A stretch of DNA of 64,000 nucleotides, from positions 1 through 64,000 of the forward strand of contig NZ_BRVP01000010.1 of NCBI RefSeq assembly GCF_027924145.1, given 5' to 3'. This document shows positions 54,992 through 64,000 of the stretch, piece after piece (the stretch's first letter is position 1; each line of letters starts with the position of its first letter). The notes beneath the pieces are model-generated. The model did not search any database. It was not told the DNA's origin and saw only the letters and a program-made list of their open reading frames with translations. This DNA is from Neptunitalea chrysea. Its GTDB lineage: Bacteria > Bacteroidota > Bacteroidia > Flavobacteriales > Flavobacteriaceae. Made by a program: the position numbers and the translations under genes.

Positions 54992-55023
54992 TAAAAAAAA
55001 CCCTTGCTATAAAAGCAAGGGGT
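54992..55023 (-). terminator. Terminator left over from a lost phytase-like gene
   Basis: CCCTTGCT (55001-55008) pairs with AGCAAGGG (55014-55021), with eight Ts on the minus-strand side. It closely resembles the terminator after the phytase gene at 60486-60512, and follows a phytase 3' vestige. Confidence 0.65.
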
Positions 55024-55080
55024 TTAACACATGAATTTATAAAACAACACTTTATTGTAGTCTAATTTTATAATCAAAAC
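54999..55080 (-). repeat. Copy of the phytase gene 3' end region (copy A)
   Basis: This stretch aligns, with small gaps, to 60483-60565: GCAAGGGGTT, ACACATGAATT, then a shared TTATT-TAGTC and TAATCAAAA. It includes the terminator and the last codons of a phytase-like gene. Confidence 0.65.
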
Positions 55081-55084
55081 AATA
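55052..55084 (-). pseudogene. Ten-codon vestige of a phytase C-terminus
   Basis: On the minus strand this reads Y-C-F-D-Y-K-I-R-L-Q-stop, matching the end of the intact phytase, F-Y-F-F-D-Y-K-K-L-G-L-E-stop, encoded at 60540. An in-frame stop lies just upstream. It sits downstream of the SusD gene, where a phytase gene may once have been. Confidence 0.55.
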
Positions 55085-55140
55085 TTATTTGTAGCTTTTC
55101 AAATAATTCTAATTTTTTATCACAAGTAAAACATCGTTTA

Positions 55141-55172
55141 AAAAAGGGGGTAGCTTAATGGGCAGACCCCTT
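55141..55172 (-). terminator. Terminator of the SusCD operon
   Basis: On the minus strand AAGGGGT pairs with ACCCCCTT across a 14-base loop and is followed by TTTTTT, about 35 bases after the SusD stop. Confidence 0.7.
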
Positions 55173-55206
55173 CTTAATTCATTCCAATGTTTAGTAGATT
55201 CCTGTA

Positions 55207-56742
55207 TTAATAACTAGGATTTTGAACAAGATTCGGATTTGCATCCATTTGTTGTTGAGGTATTGGCATGATATCTTTTCCTGCAGGAATGGTTATACCA
55301 AAATGTTCAAAAATATAGTCTTCGTGTTCTCCAGATCTTCTTAGTAACCACCATGTAGAGAATTCACCACCAAACTCATGTCTATATTCTTCTAGAATAG
55401 CGTCTAACAAATCTCCACTAGGTAAATTAGTTAAACCTGCACGGTTTCTAACTTGCATTAAATACTGCTCTGCAGTACTTGTATTACCTAAACGATAATG
55501 TGCTTCTGATAAGCTTAATAAAACATCTGCGTAGCGCAATAAAATAAGATTCTGATCACTAAAAATATTACCTTGACTAGCATCTATTAATGGATTTCTC
55601 CAATATTTAACTAAGTAGTAACCACTTCTAGTTTCTGGCGCCCACGGATTAGCAGAAGTACCACACGTATTAATACCTCCATAATTCGCCTGAACCATAG
55701 GGTAATCAGATATATTAATATCTGGATCTGGATGTTCCATATCAGGTCCTATTAACGTAGCATCTCTTCGTGTATCTCCTGACTCAAAAGAATCGAAAAA
55801 AGCTTCAGTTGGTACCGTATACCCACCATAAGTCTGAATCTCTATAGGCATTGTAAACCACTGGAAGAAGTTCATGTTATCATCATTACCTCCCCAGTTA
55901 GCAGCACCACTTGAAGAGTACATTTGAATTTCAAAAATAGATTCAATACCATTACGGTTATCATAATCATGAATATTCAAATAATCTGATTCTAAAGTGT
56001 AATGCCCATCTAACGTTTCATAAGCGGCTATAGCATCACTATAATTTCCTTGCCACATGTAAGCATTCCCCAAATAAGCCTCAGCAGCTCCTTTGGTGAT
56101 TCTTCCTATGTTTTCAGCTGTGTATGACCAAGGTAATAAATCAACTGCAGCTTCTAAATCTGATACAACCTGTTGAAAAACTTCTTCTTCTGTACTTCTT
56201 GCTGTATACAAACTTTCTTCAGAAGTAGATGTAATACCTGTTACTAAAGGTACCCCTCCAAAGTTAGAGGCTAATATACTATAATACACACCTCTAAGTG
56301 CCAAACTTTCACCTACCAATCTGTTTCCTAAATCAGCATCAATATTACCAGCTTCAATCATATTTTGAATATTGTAAATTGCATTATTTGCAGATACAAT
56401 ACCAGAATACATTTTAATCCATAATTGGTTTAACCCACCAAAATCTGTTGGCACCTCATACGTATTATAAAAGGTATCACTACCTATATTATAAAAGTCT
56501 AATGTAGAATACGTATTAGGATAAAGTAACCCTTTCATATTCCCCTCTACAATATCCATCTGTAAAGCATCATAAATAGAAGTTACAGTAGCTTGTGCTG
56601 TAGTAGGATCTGAATATACAATATCGGAAGTTAATCCATCGTATTTCTGATCTATTAAATAATCATCTGAACATGATAGCGAGGTTGCTAATAAACCTAC
56701 AGATACTATCTTAAAAATATGTTTTTTATTAAACTTCTTCAT
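55207..56742 (-). CDS. SusD/RagB-family nutrient-binding lipoprotein
   Basis: The 511-residue surface lipoprotein has lipobox LATSLSC (Cys24) and a SusD fold: TPR-like helices (about 110-260) with LRGVYYSILASNFGGVPLV and AEAYLGNAYMWQGNYSDAIAAYETL, and a C-terminal LILLRYADVLLSLSEAHYRLG followed by the TSAEQYLMQVRNRAGL-type block. It forms a lid on the SusC channel encoded 11 bases upstream. The ligand of this pair is unknown; no glycoside hydrolase gene is adjacent, so it may not be a sugar. Confidence 0.95.
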   Translation of the reverse strand: MKKFNKKHIFKIVSVGLLATSLSCSDDYLIDQKYDGLTSDIVYSDPTTAQATVTSIYDALQMDIVEGNMKGLLYPNTYSTLDFYNIGSDTFYNTYEVPTDFGGLNQLWIKMYSGIVSANNAIYNIQNMIEAGNIDADLGNRLVGESLALRGVYYSILASNFGGVPLVTGITSTSEESLYTARSTEEEVFQQVVSDLEAAVDLLPWSYTAENIGRITKGAAEAYLGNAYMWQGNYSDAIAAYETLDGHYTLESDYLNIHDYDNRNGIESIFEIQMYSSSGAANWGGNDDNMNFFQWFTMPIEIQTYGGYTVPTEAFFDSFESGDTRRDATLIGPDMEHPDPDINISDYPMVQANYGGINTCGTSANPWAPETRSGYYLVKYWRNPLIDASQGNIFSDQNLILLRYADVLLSLSEAHYRLGNTSTAEQYLMQVRNRAGLTNLPSGDLLDAILEEYRHEFGGEFSTWWLLRRSGEHEDYIFEHFGITIPAGKDIMPIPQQQMDANPNLVQNPSY

Positions 56743-56753
56743 TTGTCAATTTT

Positions 56754-59700
56754 TTAGAATTGTAAGTTAAATCCAACTGTAATTGTTGCAGAATTTGGAT
56801 ACGCTCCAAAATCAATACCTCTGGTTTGTACACCTCCATTACCGTCAATATCAGTAGCCGTACCAATTTCAGGATCAAGACCACTATAATTTGTAATAGT
56901 AAATAAGTTCTGACCACTTATAAAGATAGTAGCTTTAGAAGCACTAAACTTGTCTAAAAGTGATTGTGGTAAATTATAACCTACTTTAATGTTTCTAAGT
57001 TTTACAAACGATCCGTCTTCAATAAAGTAATCAGAAATTCTTCCGTTACGGTTGGTATCTTCTACCACCGCTCTAGCGTATGTATTAGAAGGGTTATCCG
57101 CTGTCCAACGGTTATCATAATATTCTTGACTTACGTTTGTATAAACAGAGTTATAACCATAAGCACCTAAACTCTCGTTTTGACTCTTAATAAAGTTAAG
57201 AATTTCGTTTCCATAAGTACCGTAGAAAGCTACTTGGAAATCCCAATTTTTATAAGAAGCACTAAAATTAAGTCCACCATAGAAATCTGGCACAGGACTA
57301 CCAATAACTTCTCTATCTTCTGCAGTAACCTCACCATCTCCATTTAAATCTTTAAATCTTCTATCCCCAGCAGCAATAGGATTTAAACCATATGCTGGTT
57401 GGTATTCACCATCAGGAGCATTGGCGTTCAAAGCATCGATTTCTGCCTGAGATTGGAAAATTCCGTCTACTCTATATCCGTAGAATGCACCAACATTACC
57501 ACCTACATAAGATCTTGTAAATCCAGACCAGCTAGTGTTAAAGCTAGGTGTAAAGTTAGATGGGTACGTTACGAAATCTTGATTTCCTAAATCGGTAATC
57601 TCATTATTAATGATACTTACATTAGCAGAAACATCCCAAGTAAAATCTCCTTCTGTTTTTCTGTAACCTAACATAATTTCAACCCCTTTATTTTCAACGT
57701 TACCAGCATTTACAGACATTGTAGTAAATCCGTTTTGAGCAGGAATTGTCTGATCTAATAAGAAATCTTTAGCAGATTTATTAAAGTAATCAACAGTACC
57801 ATAAAGTCTAGAATCTAATAATTCAAAATCTAAACCTATGTTTGTTTGTACTTGAGACTCCCAAGTTAAATCAGGGTTTGCAAGACTAGCCAATGCTAAA
57901 CCAGTAACCGGAGTACCTCCAAAAACATATCCTGAGTTATCCTGAGTTTCTCCAGATGTATAAGAAGCCAAATATTTAAACGCTGCGATACCTTGGCTAT
58001 TACCAGTTTGTCCCCAACTACCTCTAATTTTCAACACATCAAAAGCAGAATTTTCCATGAATGATTCTTGATCTACATTCCAAGCACCCGCTACAGATGG
58101 GAAAACACCATATAATTTATCTGATGAGAACTTATTCCCAACTCCATCACGTCTTACAGTAGTAGTGAAAGAGTATTTACCATCATAACTGTAGTTTAAT
58201 CTAGCAAACTGGCTGGCAAAAGTTGCCGTACCATAAGTACCAGAATACTTAATAATACTTTCTGAAGAAGCAAGATCTCTAATACTATTATTTAAGTAAC
58301 CCTGTCCAGTTGTAGAAATATTATTATAAATCTGCTTTTGTGCAGAAGAACCTAATAATAAATCAAAGTTATGTCCGTCGAATGCCTTCTTATAATTAAC
58401 TAAAAATTCACCTAAATACTGTCTTGATTTAGACTGAGTAACTGAATACGTTGCATTCGCATTTTGGTCATTAGCACTTCTAAAGTACGTTGGCCTAAAT
58501 GAACTACCACTATAGCTATTTAACTGATATCCAAATTTACCTGTAACTTTTAAGCCATCAATAATTTCATAATCTAAAGCTAAATTACTTAATAAGTTAT
58601 CGTTAGCGTTATCATTATCATATAACAATGCATCAGCAATAACGTTGGTACTACTAGAAACTAAGTTACTATCTGTAAAAGCTCCATAATTTCCGTTATC
58701 ATCATATGGCTCATTAATACCACCACCATTTAAATAAGGTACATTGTTAAATATTCTTGCAAAACCATAAAAACCTGCAGGTAAGTTGTTGTACGTTTCA
58801 GAGTACGCATATTTTACACTAGCTCTTGCTTTTAATCCTTTCGCAATATCGTAATCTGAGTTTAAACCGATATTGTATCTTTTATACTGTGCAGTAATAA
58901 CAGTACCATCATCATCTACCATACCTAAACTAAAGGCTGTTCTAGATTTATCGCTACCACCTCTAATACTAATATTGTATACTTGCTTAAATCCGGTATC
59001 AAAAGCATAATCTTGCCAGTTAACAGTTCTTAAACTTTGTGGATCAGACCACTCAGCTAATGTTTCAACACCCTGAGCTTGACCTGTTTCTAACGCAAAA
59101 CCTGCAAAAGTTGGTGCATCTAACATATCAATTTGTTGTGGAGTAGTCTGTACACTAACAAAAGCATCTAAAGAAACCACTATCTGGTCTCTAAGTCCGC
59201 TCTTAGTTTTAATAATTACAACCCCCGCATTAGCTCTAACACCATAAATAGCAGCAGCCGATGCATCTTTCAATACCGAGATACTTTCAATATCGTTAGG
59301 GTTTAAGAAAGAAATGTCTTGCGTTGGGAAACCATCTACTACATATAAAGGATCGTTACTACCAAATGAAGCAACCCCTCTAATGTTAATACTCATTGCA
59401 GATCCAGGACTACCCGAGTTTTGGGTAATTTGCACCCCTGATAATTTACCTTGAATTGCCTGATTTACATCAGTAGCAGGAAATGTTTCAAGCTCGTCAC
59501 TTGACATCGTATCTACCGCACCTGTTAAATCTCTTTTAGTAGCAGTACCATATGCTACCAAAACAACTTCATCTAAAAGATTACTAGACATTTCTAATGC
59601 TACATCGATTTCGCTTTGATCACCTACTACAATTTTTTGTTCTTGCATACCTACATAGGTAAAAATCAAAACACTGCTTGATGTTACATTACGAAGCTCA

Positions 59701-59882
59701 TACTTCCCATCAAAATCCGTTACTGTACCATTCGTAGTACCTTCTACAGTAACATTGGCACCTGGAAGAGGTGTCCCCTGATCGTCATTTACAGTTCCCG
59801 TAATCGTTTTTGTTTGTTGTCCTAATACAAGAAAAGAAACAAAAAACATACACGAGAAAAATAATATTTTAAGTTTTTCCAT
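56754..59882 (-). CDS. SusC/RagA-family TonB-linked outer-membrane transporter
   Basis: The 1,042-residue protein has a signal peptide ending VLGQ and a carboxypeptidase-like domain at about 25-100 (ITGTVNDDQGTPLPGANVTV). A plug with the SusC signatures DPLYVVDGFPTQDI and SISVLKDASAAAIYGVRA follows, then a large barrel ending in FNLQF. It imports a ligand captured by SusD. It is followed by SusD and is co-directional with the phytase and its receptor further upstream; a link to phytate is possible but unproven. Confidence 0.96.
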   Translation of the reverse strand: MEKLKILFFSCMFFVSFLVLGQQTKTITGTVNDDQGTPLPGANVTVEGTTNGTVTDFDGKYELRNVTSSSVLIFTYVGMQEQKIVVGDQSEIDVALEMSSNLLDEVVLVAYGTATKRDLTGAVDTMSSDELETFPATDVNQAIQGKLSGVQITQNSGSPGSAMSINIRGVASFGSNDPLYVVDGFPTQDISFLNPNDIESISVLKDASAAAIYGVRANAGVVIIKTKSGLRDQIVVSLDAFVSVQTTPQQIDMLDAPTFAGFALETGQAQGVETLAEWSDPQSLRTVNWQDYAFDTGFKQVYNISIRGGSDKSRTAFSLGMVDDDGTVITAQYKRYNIGLNSDYDIAKGLKARASVKYAYSETYNNLPAGFYGFARIFNNVPYLNGGGINEPYDDNGNYGAFTDSNLVSSSTNVIADALLYDNDNANDNLLSNLALDYEIIDGLKVTGKFGYQLNSYSGSSFRPTYFRSANDQNANATYSVTQSKSRQYLGEFLVNYKKAFDGHNFDLLLGSSAQKQIYNNISTTGQGYLNNSIRDLASSESIIKYSGTYGTATFASQFARLNYSYDGKYSFTTTVRRDGVGNKFSSDKLYGVFPSVAGAWNVDQESFMENSAFDVLKIRGSWGQTGNSQGIAAFKYLASYTSGETQDNSGYVFGGTPVTGLALASLANPDLTWESQVQTNIGLDFELLDSRLYGTVDYFNKSAKDFLLDQTIPAQNGFTTMSVNAGNVENKGVEIMLGYRKTEGDFTWDVSANVSIINNEITDLGNQDFVTYPSNFTPSFNTSWSGFTRSYVGGNVGAFYGYRVDGIFQSQAEIDALNANAPDGEYQPAYGLNPIAAGDRRFKDLNGDGEVTAEDREVIGSPVPDFYGGLNFSASYKNWDFQVAFYGTYGNEILNFIKSQNESLGAYGYNSVYTNVSQEYYDNRWTADNPSNTYARAVVEDTNRNGRISDYFIEDGSFVKLRNIKVGYNLPQSLLDKFSASKATIFISGQNLFTITNYSGLDPEIGTATDIDGNGGVQTRGIDFGAYPNSATITVGFNLQF

Positions 59883-60484
59883 AAAAAGTTTGTTTTAATT
59901 TCATGCGCATCATCAGCAGAATTTATCGCTACCAAAAATTACACATTTTATAAATTGATTAACAAAACGAAATTATGAATATCGAAAACTAGTAACTAAT
60001 CATATTTTGTCAAATTGTTATTATATTAATAATCATGTGTATATTTTTTTATAATACATTTTTTTGGCTTGTATATATGTGAATTCATTAATTTCAAACA
60101 AAAACACAGACATCTGTACGACTAAAAATCAATTGTAAAAACTATCTTTTCTTGGTTAAATAAAGCTATTACCATTCTATAAACCTACTGATAATCTACA
60201 TATTTACTAATGAAAAGTTAATTTTCTTAAAGATTCATTCACCCACAATTAATTCCATAACACAACCTCCCCGTCAATTAATGAAAAGTATTTTTCCTGA
60301 CTTACATTTAACTATATCTTATTTATATATAAATAATACATGCGCAAAATAGACCTAACACAATATTTTCATTTAATGATAAAAATCACAAGGCTTTTAA
60401 TCATTTTTATAACATTATAGACCACACACTATCAATTACACTACTAATTTTCTAAATCGTTTACAGCAAAACTTATTAAAAACA
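59883..60484. other. Intergenic region upstream of susC
   Basis: About 600 AT-rich bases. On the minus strand, a TAATTTTTGG near 59932-59941 loosely resembles the -7 box for susC. No gene, regulator site or repeat is convincing. Confidence 0.35.
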
Positions 60485-60512
60485 ATAACCCCTTGCTTTT
60501 GGCAAGGGGTTA
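60478..60512 (-). terminator. Terminator of the phytase operon
   Basis: TAACCCCTTGC (60486-60496) pairs with GCAAGGGGTTA (60502-60512) around TTTTG; T-rich sequence follows on the minus-strand side. Confidence 0.8.
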
Positions 60513-60565
60513 TACACATGAATTAATGAAATCAACAATTTATTCTAGTCCTAACTTTTTGTAAT
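60483..60565 (-). repeat. Copy B of the phytase 3' end region
   Basis: The intact counterpart of the partial copy at 54999-55080. It covers the last codons of the phytase gene, its stop and its terminator. Confidence 0.65.
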
Positions 60566-61556
60566 CAAAAAAATAGAAAGAAGCATCGTCATTCATAGCA
60601 GCAAATAAACCCTGCGTAAACGTTTTGTTTAACGGCACTGTTACTACATCGCAACCATCGGTTTCAACTGTAGATAAGTTTACCGCTTTTACAAACGTAT
60701 TATCACTTCTTTTATAGATATTAAACTGCCCTTGTTGTTGGTCAGATACTATTACATATCCTTTTCCATTTGGTTTGGTAGCAATTGCTATACCTTCAAT
60801 ATCCTCAGTAAAATCTTGCTGACCAAATAAACCAACTTGTTCGTTCCCTTTAGATGGCTCGGCATAGTATTTCTTTACTCCGGTCATTTCATCAGAATAG
60901 TATACAAATCCTAGTTCATCATCTACTGCAATAGCTTCTATTTCTTTTTTACCACTAAAGCTTCCAAACTTACGAACCACTTCTCCAGTAACTACACCAA
61001 GACTGTCTGCCGTTAATTTGTATTGATATAAGTACCCTTCCAATGGTCCAGCCTTTCTACCAACAATTGCATACATAGCATCATCTTTTGGAGACTTATA
61101 TAAACTTACACCCATAGGGTATCTAAATTCATTATTCTCATCATCTGCAAAAACTGGTATTCCTCCATTATCTAAAGGCTTCATGCTAGGTACAGAATAC
61201 ACTCTAATTTGTTGCTTTTCTCTTTCTGTAAAAACAATAATATCAGTTTTGGTGCTATCATTAATAGCAAACCCATATCGTAAATCTACATTATTTGGTC
61301 GCTTTACATTTAATATACACTTATCCTGTATTATTTTACCATCAAGATTAAAGGCATAAATACCCCCATTTGTATCCTTATCTGTTCCAAACACAATACT
61401 CTTTGAAGCATCTTGCGGATTTACCCATATAGCAGGGTCATCTGTATCATTAGGTGTTTTTTCTGTAATTACATCCGGTGCAATAGCCGGTAGTTTTTCT
61501 TTATTGTTACACGCAAAAAAACCTAAAGCGCATAAACCTATTATAAGTTTCTTCAT
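60540..61556 (-). CDS. Beta-propeller phytase-like lipoprotein
   Basis: The 338-residue lipoprotein has lipobox GFFAC (Cys16) and beta-propeller phytase features: TDDPAIWVNPQD (Asp39, Asp40 calcium ligands), SIVFGTDKDTNGGIYAFNLDG, RPNNVDLRYGF, and KEIEAIAVDDELGFVYYSDE with later VIVSDQQQGQFNIYKR. The family removes phosphate from phytate in a calcium-dependent way. The gene is 13 bases after a TonB receptor, a known pairing, so the product probably acts at the cell surface. Confidence 0.92.
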   Translation of the reverse strand: MKKLIIGLCALGFFACNNKEKLPAIAPDVITEKTPNDTDDPAIWVNPQDASKSIVFGTDKDTNGGIYAFNLDGKIIQDKCILNVKRPNNVDLRYGFAINDSTKTDIIVFTEREKQQIRVYSVPSMKPLDNGGIPVFADDENNEFRYPMGVSLYKSPKDDAMYAIVGRKAGPLEGYLYQYKLTADSLGVVTGEVVRKFGSFSGKKEIEAIAVDDELGFVYYSDEMTGVKKYYAEPSKGNEQVGLFGQQDFTEDIEGIAIATKPNGKGYVIVSDQQQGQFNIYKRSDNTFVKAVNLSTVETDGCDVVTVPLNKTFTQGLFAAMNDDASFYFFDYKKLGLE

Positions 61557-61569
61557 TTTTAATGGTTTC

Positions 61570-64000
61570 TTAGAATATGTTATACTTTACTCCAAAGTTC
61601 AATCTTCTTTCATAGTACTCTAACTGCATTGTTCTGCTGCTTACCCCTTGATAGTAACGTAATGGTTGGTTAGTAATATTATGAATATCTGCATAAACAC
61701 TTAGATTCTTGTTAATTGCATAGTTTACATTAAAATCTAAGAAAAACTGCTGATCGTAATATCTATCTTCAAAATCGTTTCCTCCTAATTCATCTAAGTA
61801 TGCATCAGAGAAGTTTCCTGATAAACGAGCACTAAACTTCTTATCTGAATATGATAAAGATGCGTTAAACATGTTTGGTGCAGAACCTGGTAACGATAAA
61901 TCACCTCTTTCATCACCATCTTCGTTACGGATACCCTTAGCATCTGACTCTAAATATGTATAATTTAAGTAAATACCAAAGTTTTTAGCAAAACCAGGTA
62001 AGAAATCTAACTGACGTTGGAAAGAAACCTCAGCACCGTATACAACAGCATTATCTCCGTTTAATGGTTGGTAAACTTCATAACCTTCGTCATTCTCTGT
62101 TACAAATGTATATGTAAAGTCACTGATGTTTTTAAAGAATACACCTCCCGATATAACCCCTACTGATTTGTAATAGTGTTCTGCCATAAAATCAAAGTTC
62201 ATTGATCTAGCCGGATCTAAATCAGGGTTTCCTAAGATCAATTCTTCGTCTTCTCTATTCTCCTCAAGGAAAGGTACTAAATCTACATAGTTAGGTCTTG
62301 CTAACGTATTAGTCCATGCAAAACGTAAAACAGTATTCTCAGAAGCATTTAATTTAAAATGTAATCCTGGCAAGATATTAGTATAACTGCTACTTCCTTT
62401 TAACACCTCAGTACCAGCATAATCACCATCCTCATCAAAAATTATAGAATTTCCTGTACTCTCAATGTGTGTACTCTCCACACGAACACCAAACAATACA
62501 TTTAATTTGCTCGATAATTTTTGATCTGCCATTACATAACCTGCATATACATTCTCTGTTACATCAAAGTTTGCTGTAAGGTATTCATCTGGTAAATCTT
62601 CTCCTTCAAATAAATCGGTATCGTTTAAGTTTAACCCTCCTAAATATTCTGCTGTTGCAAAATACCCAGCTTGGTATTGGCTACCTGCTAAGAAATTAGG
62701 ATCAGAATAATCTTTAGTAGTAACATCTGCCATTGTTTCCATTCCTGAAAGTGGCGAGTACTCAATAAAACCATTATTTCTATTCTTATTTTTAAATCTA
62801 CCTCTTGTACCAAATTTAAATGTACCCTCTCCTTGACCAAATAAGTTAGCTGGTAATTCAAAGTTTGCAAACACATTCAAATCATCCTCTTCTGTATATT
62901 GATTTTCTTCTGTAAGCTCACCAAATTCAAAGTTACCTAAAGCCAAATCGTCATCATAAACTGCTTTATATCTTGGGAATTCAGAATCAATAGTTCTAGC
63001 CACTAAAAATTCAGATTCAAACTCTATATAACGCTCATTCAAACGCTCTTCAGAAGCTTTCGCGTACGATGCCATCCAATCGAATTTCACACTACCAAAA
63101 AGGTGATTACCACCTAAAGTGTAGTTTTGCATACGCTGATCTTCTAAACGTCTGTTCTTGTTTCTATTGTTATTAATCCCTCCTTTTGTTTGACGCTTAG
63201 ACTCTGCTAAAAAGCTAGTTAAATTTCCATTTTCAACAGTAAAGTCATTTGGTCCAATATCTTCACCATCTAAAATTTCATACTCTACTCTATATCTATT
63301 TTCTCTATCATCTCTCCAATTATACATAGACTTGAAGAAAATAGTATTGTTATCATTAAACTTATAGTCAAAGTTTGCCGAAAAACTTCTTCTTACACGT
63401 TCAACTAAATACGTTCTTAATTCAAAAGTACTGTTATAAGGATTAACATCTACAGACTCTAAATTATCTTCGTCTCCGTTATTATATTCAAACTCATCAG
63501 ACCATTCTGCTTCAATGTTATCAGAACCAAAATCATTATCATTATAAGAAGCAGCAACCATCCATCCAAACTTACCGTTTTTAGTTCTGTCTCCTACTAA
63601 GAAAGACCCATTAACAATTGGCTTGTCTGTAATAAAGTTCATACCAGAACCCACAGTTGCAGCTAAACGAAACTTCTGAGGAGCCGAACGTGTAATTAAA
63701 TTTACAGAACCTCCTAATGCGTCACCATCCATATCTGGAGTAACCGCTTTATTAACTTCAATTGTCTGAATCATATCAGATGGGATAAGGTCCATCTGTA
63801 CATTTCTATTATCTCCTTCAGCAGAAGGAATACGGCTACCATTTAAGGTTACAGAGTTTAACTGAGGCGCTAAACCACGAATAATAATATTTCTTGCCTC
63901 CCCTTGGTCAACCTGCATTGTAATACCAGGAATACGCTTTACTGCATCTCCTATGTTAGAGTCAGGAAACTTACCAATTTGTTCTGTAGATACAACATTC
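61570..64000 (-). CDS. TonB-dependent receptor paired with phytase (5' end outside window)
   Basis: The frame runs to the window edge (last complete codon 63999), so the N-terminus is missing. An internal Met at 63918 is not the start: the preceding residues NVVSTEQIGKFPDSNIGDAVKRIPG belong to the plug domain. It continues with RNIIIRGLAPQLNSVTLNGSRIPS, a barrel, and the C-terminal NFGVKYNIF. It fits the TIGR01782 type of TonB receptor, often encoded with phytase-like proteins. It probably imports the phytase product or inositol phosphates. Confidence 0.93.
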   Translation of the reverse strand, partial: NVVSTEQIGKFPDSNIGDAVKRIPGITMQVDQGEARNIIIRGLAPQLNSVTLNGSRIPSAEGDNRNVQMDLIPSDMIQTIEVNKAVTPDMDGDALGGSVNLITRSAPQKFRLAATVGSGMNFITDKPIVNGSFLVGDRTKNGKFGWMVAASYNDNDFGSDNIEAEWSDEFEYNNGDEDNLESVDVNPYNSTFELRTYLVERVRRSFSANFDYKFNDNNTIFFKSMYNWRDDRENRYRVEYEILDGEDIGPNDFTVENGNLTSFLAESKRQTKGGINNNRNKNRRLEDQRMQNYTLGGNHLFGSVKFDWMASYAKASEERLNERYIEFESEFLVARTIDSEFPRYKAVYDDDLALGNFEFGELTEENQYTEEDDLNVFANFELPANLFGQGEGTFKFGTRGRFKNKNRNNGFIEYSPLSGMETMADVTTKDYSDPNFLAGSQYQAGYFATAEYLGGLNLNDTDLFEGEDLPDEYLTANFDVTENVYAGYVMADQKLSSKLNVLFGVRVESTHIESTGNSIIFDEDGDYAGTEVLKGSSSYTNILPGLHFKLNASENTVLRFAWTNTLARPNYVDLVPFLEENREDEELILGNPDLDPARSMNFDFMAEHYYKSVGVISGGVFFKNISDFTYTFVTENDEGYEVYQPLNGDNAVVYGAEVSFQRQLDFLPGFAKNFGIYLNYTYLESDAKGIRNEDGDERGDLSLPGSAPNMFNASLSYSDKKFSARLSGNFSDAYLDELGGNDFEDRYYDQQFFLDFNVNYAINKNLSVYADIHNITNQPLRYYQGVSSRTMQLEYYERRLNFGVKYNIF

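Overview
The window is AT-rich DNA from a member of the Bacteroidetes, most likely the family Flavobacteriaceae. The evidence is several TonB-dependent receptors, a SusC/SusD pair, BlaI/M56 genes, the ftsX-DUF3098-uppP-truB block, a full mevalonate branch, and repeated promoters of the Bacteroidetes type (TAnnTTTG, sometimes with TTG 19 bases upstream). Shine-Dalgarno sites are weak or absent. There is no tRNA, rRNA or CRISPR array.

Layout. 0-5.4 kb: secreted EEP-fold nuclease/phosphatase, divergent from a TonB-dependent receptor and a DUF5689 lipoprotein. 5.5-9.3 kb: BlaI repressor with three operator copies, M56 peptidase fused to a TonB C-terminal domain, TPR protein, small lipoprotein. 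9.3-12 kb: three exported proteins of unknown function. 12-16.5 kb: Crp-like regulator with an NAD(P)-dependent reductase, then a PAS histidine kinase with a response regulator. 17.2-21.9 kb: membrane glycosyltransferase, then mevalonate decarboxylase, mevalonate kinase and a UbiA prenyltransferase. 22-28.3 kb: a DUF4260 gene broken by a stop codon, leuS, a truncated and a full patatin, small exported proteins. 28.6-36.3 kb: ftsX, DUF3098, uppP, truB, a TonB-like protein, DNA repair and housekeeping genes, a histidine kinase. 36.3-40.3 kb: an O-acetylation pair (MBOAT plus SGNH-like) with both genes broken, HIT protein, greA. 40.4-48.9 kb: a TonB receptor under a TPP riboswitch, a hybrid kinase converging on an NtrC-type regulator, DUF4301. 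49.2-52.6 kb: PnuC-type transporter, geranylgeranylglyceryl phosphate synthase, phosphopantetheinyl transferase, ahcY. 53.8-55 kb: an intact IS30-family element. 55-64 kb: SusC/SusD, a beta-propeller phytase, and a TonB receptor running off the window end.

The genes suggest a surface-nutrient lifestyle. Thiamine uptake (riboswitch-controlled receptor), phytate or phosphate scavenging (receptor, phytase, possibly SusCD) and perhaps extracellular nucleic acid use (receptor, DUF5689 protein, EEP enzyme) are each organised around an outer-membrane receptor. Two distant loci hold enzymes for archaeal-like glycerol ether isoprenoids.

The most notable points are signs of recent gene decay. These are an amber codon exactly at the conserved Trp before the catalytic His of the MBOAT gene, a frameshift in its partner, a nonsense DUF4260, a frameshifted lipoprotein, a truncated patatin copy, and a ten-codon vestige of a phytase 3' end with its terminator beside the IS30 element. 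An orphan plus-strand terminator near 34.5 kb points to an unannotated small RNA. I found no convincing wholly new multi-gene system.
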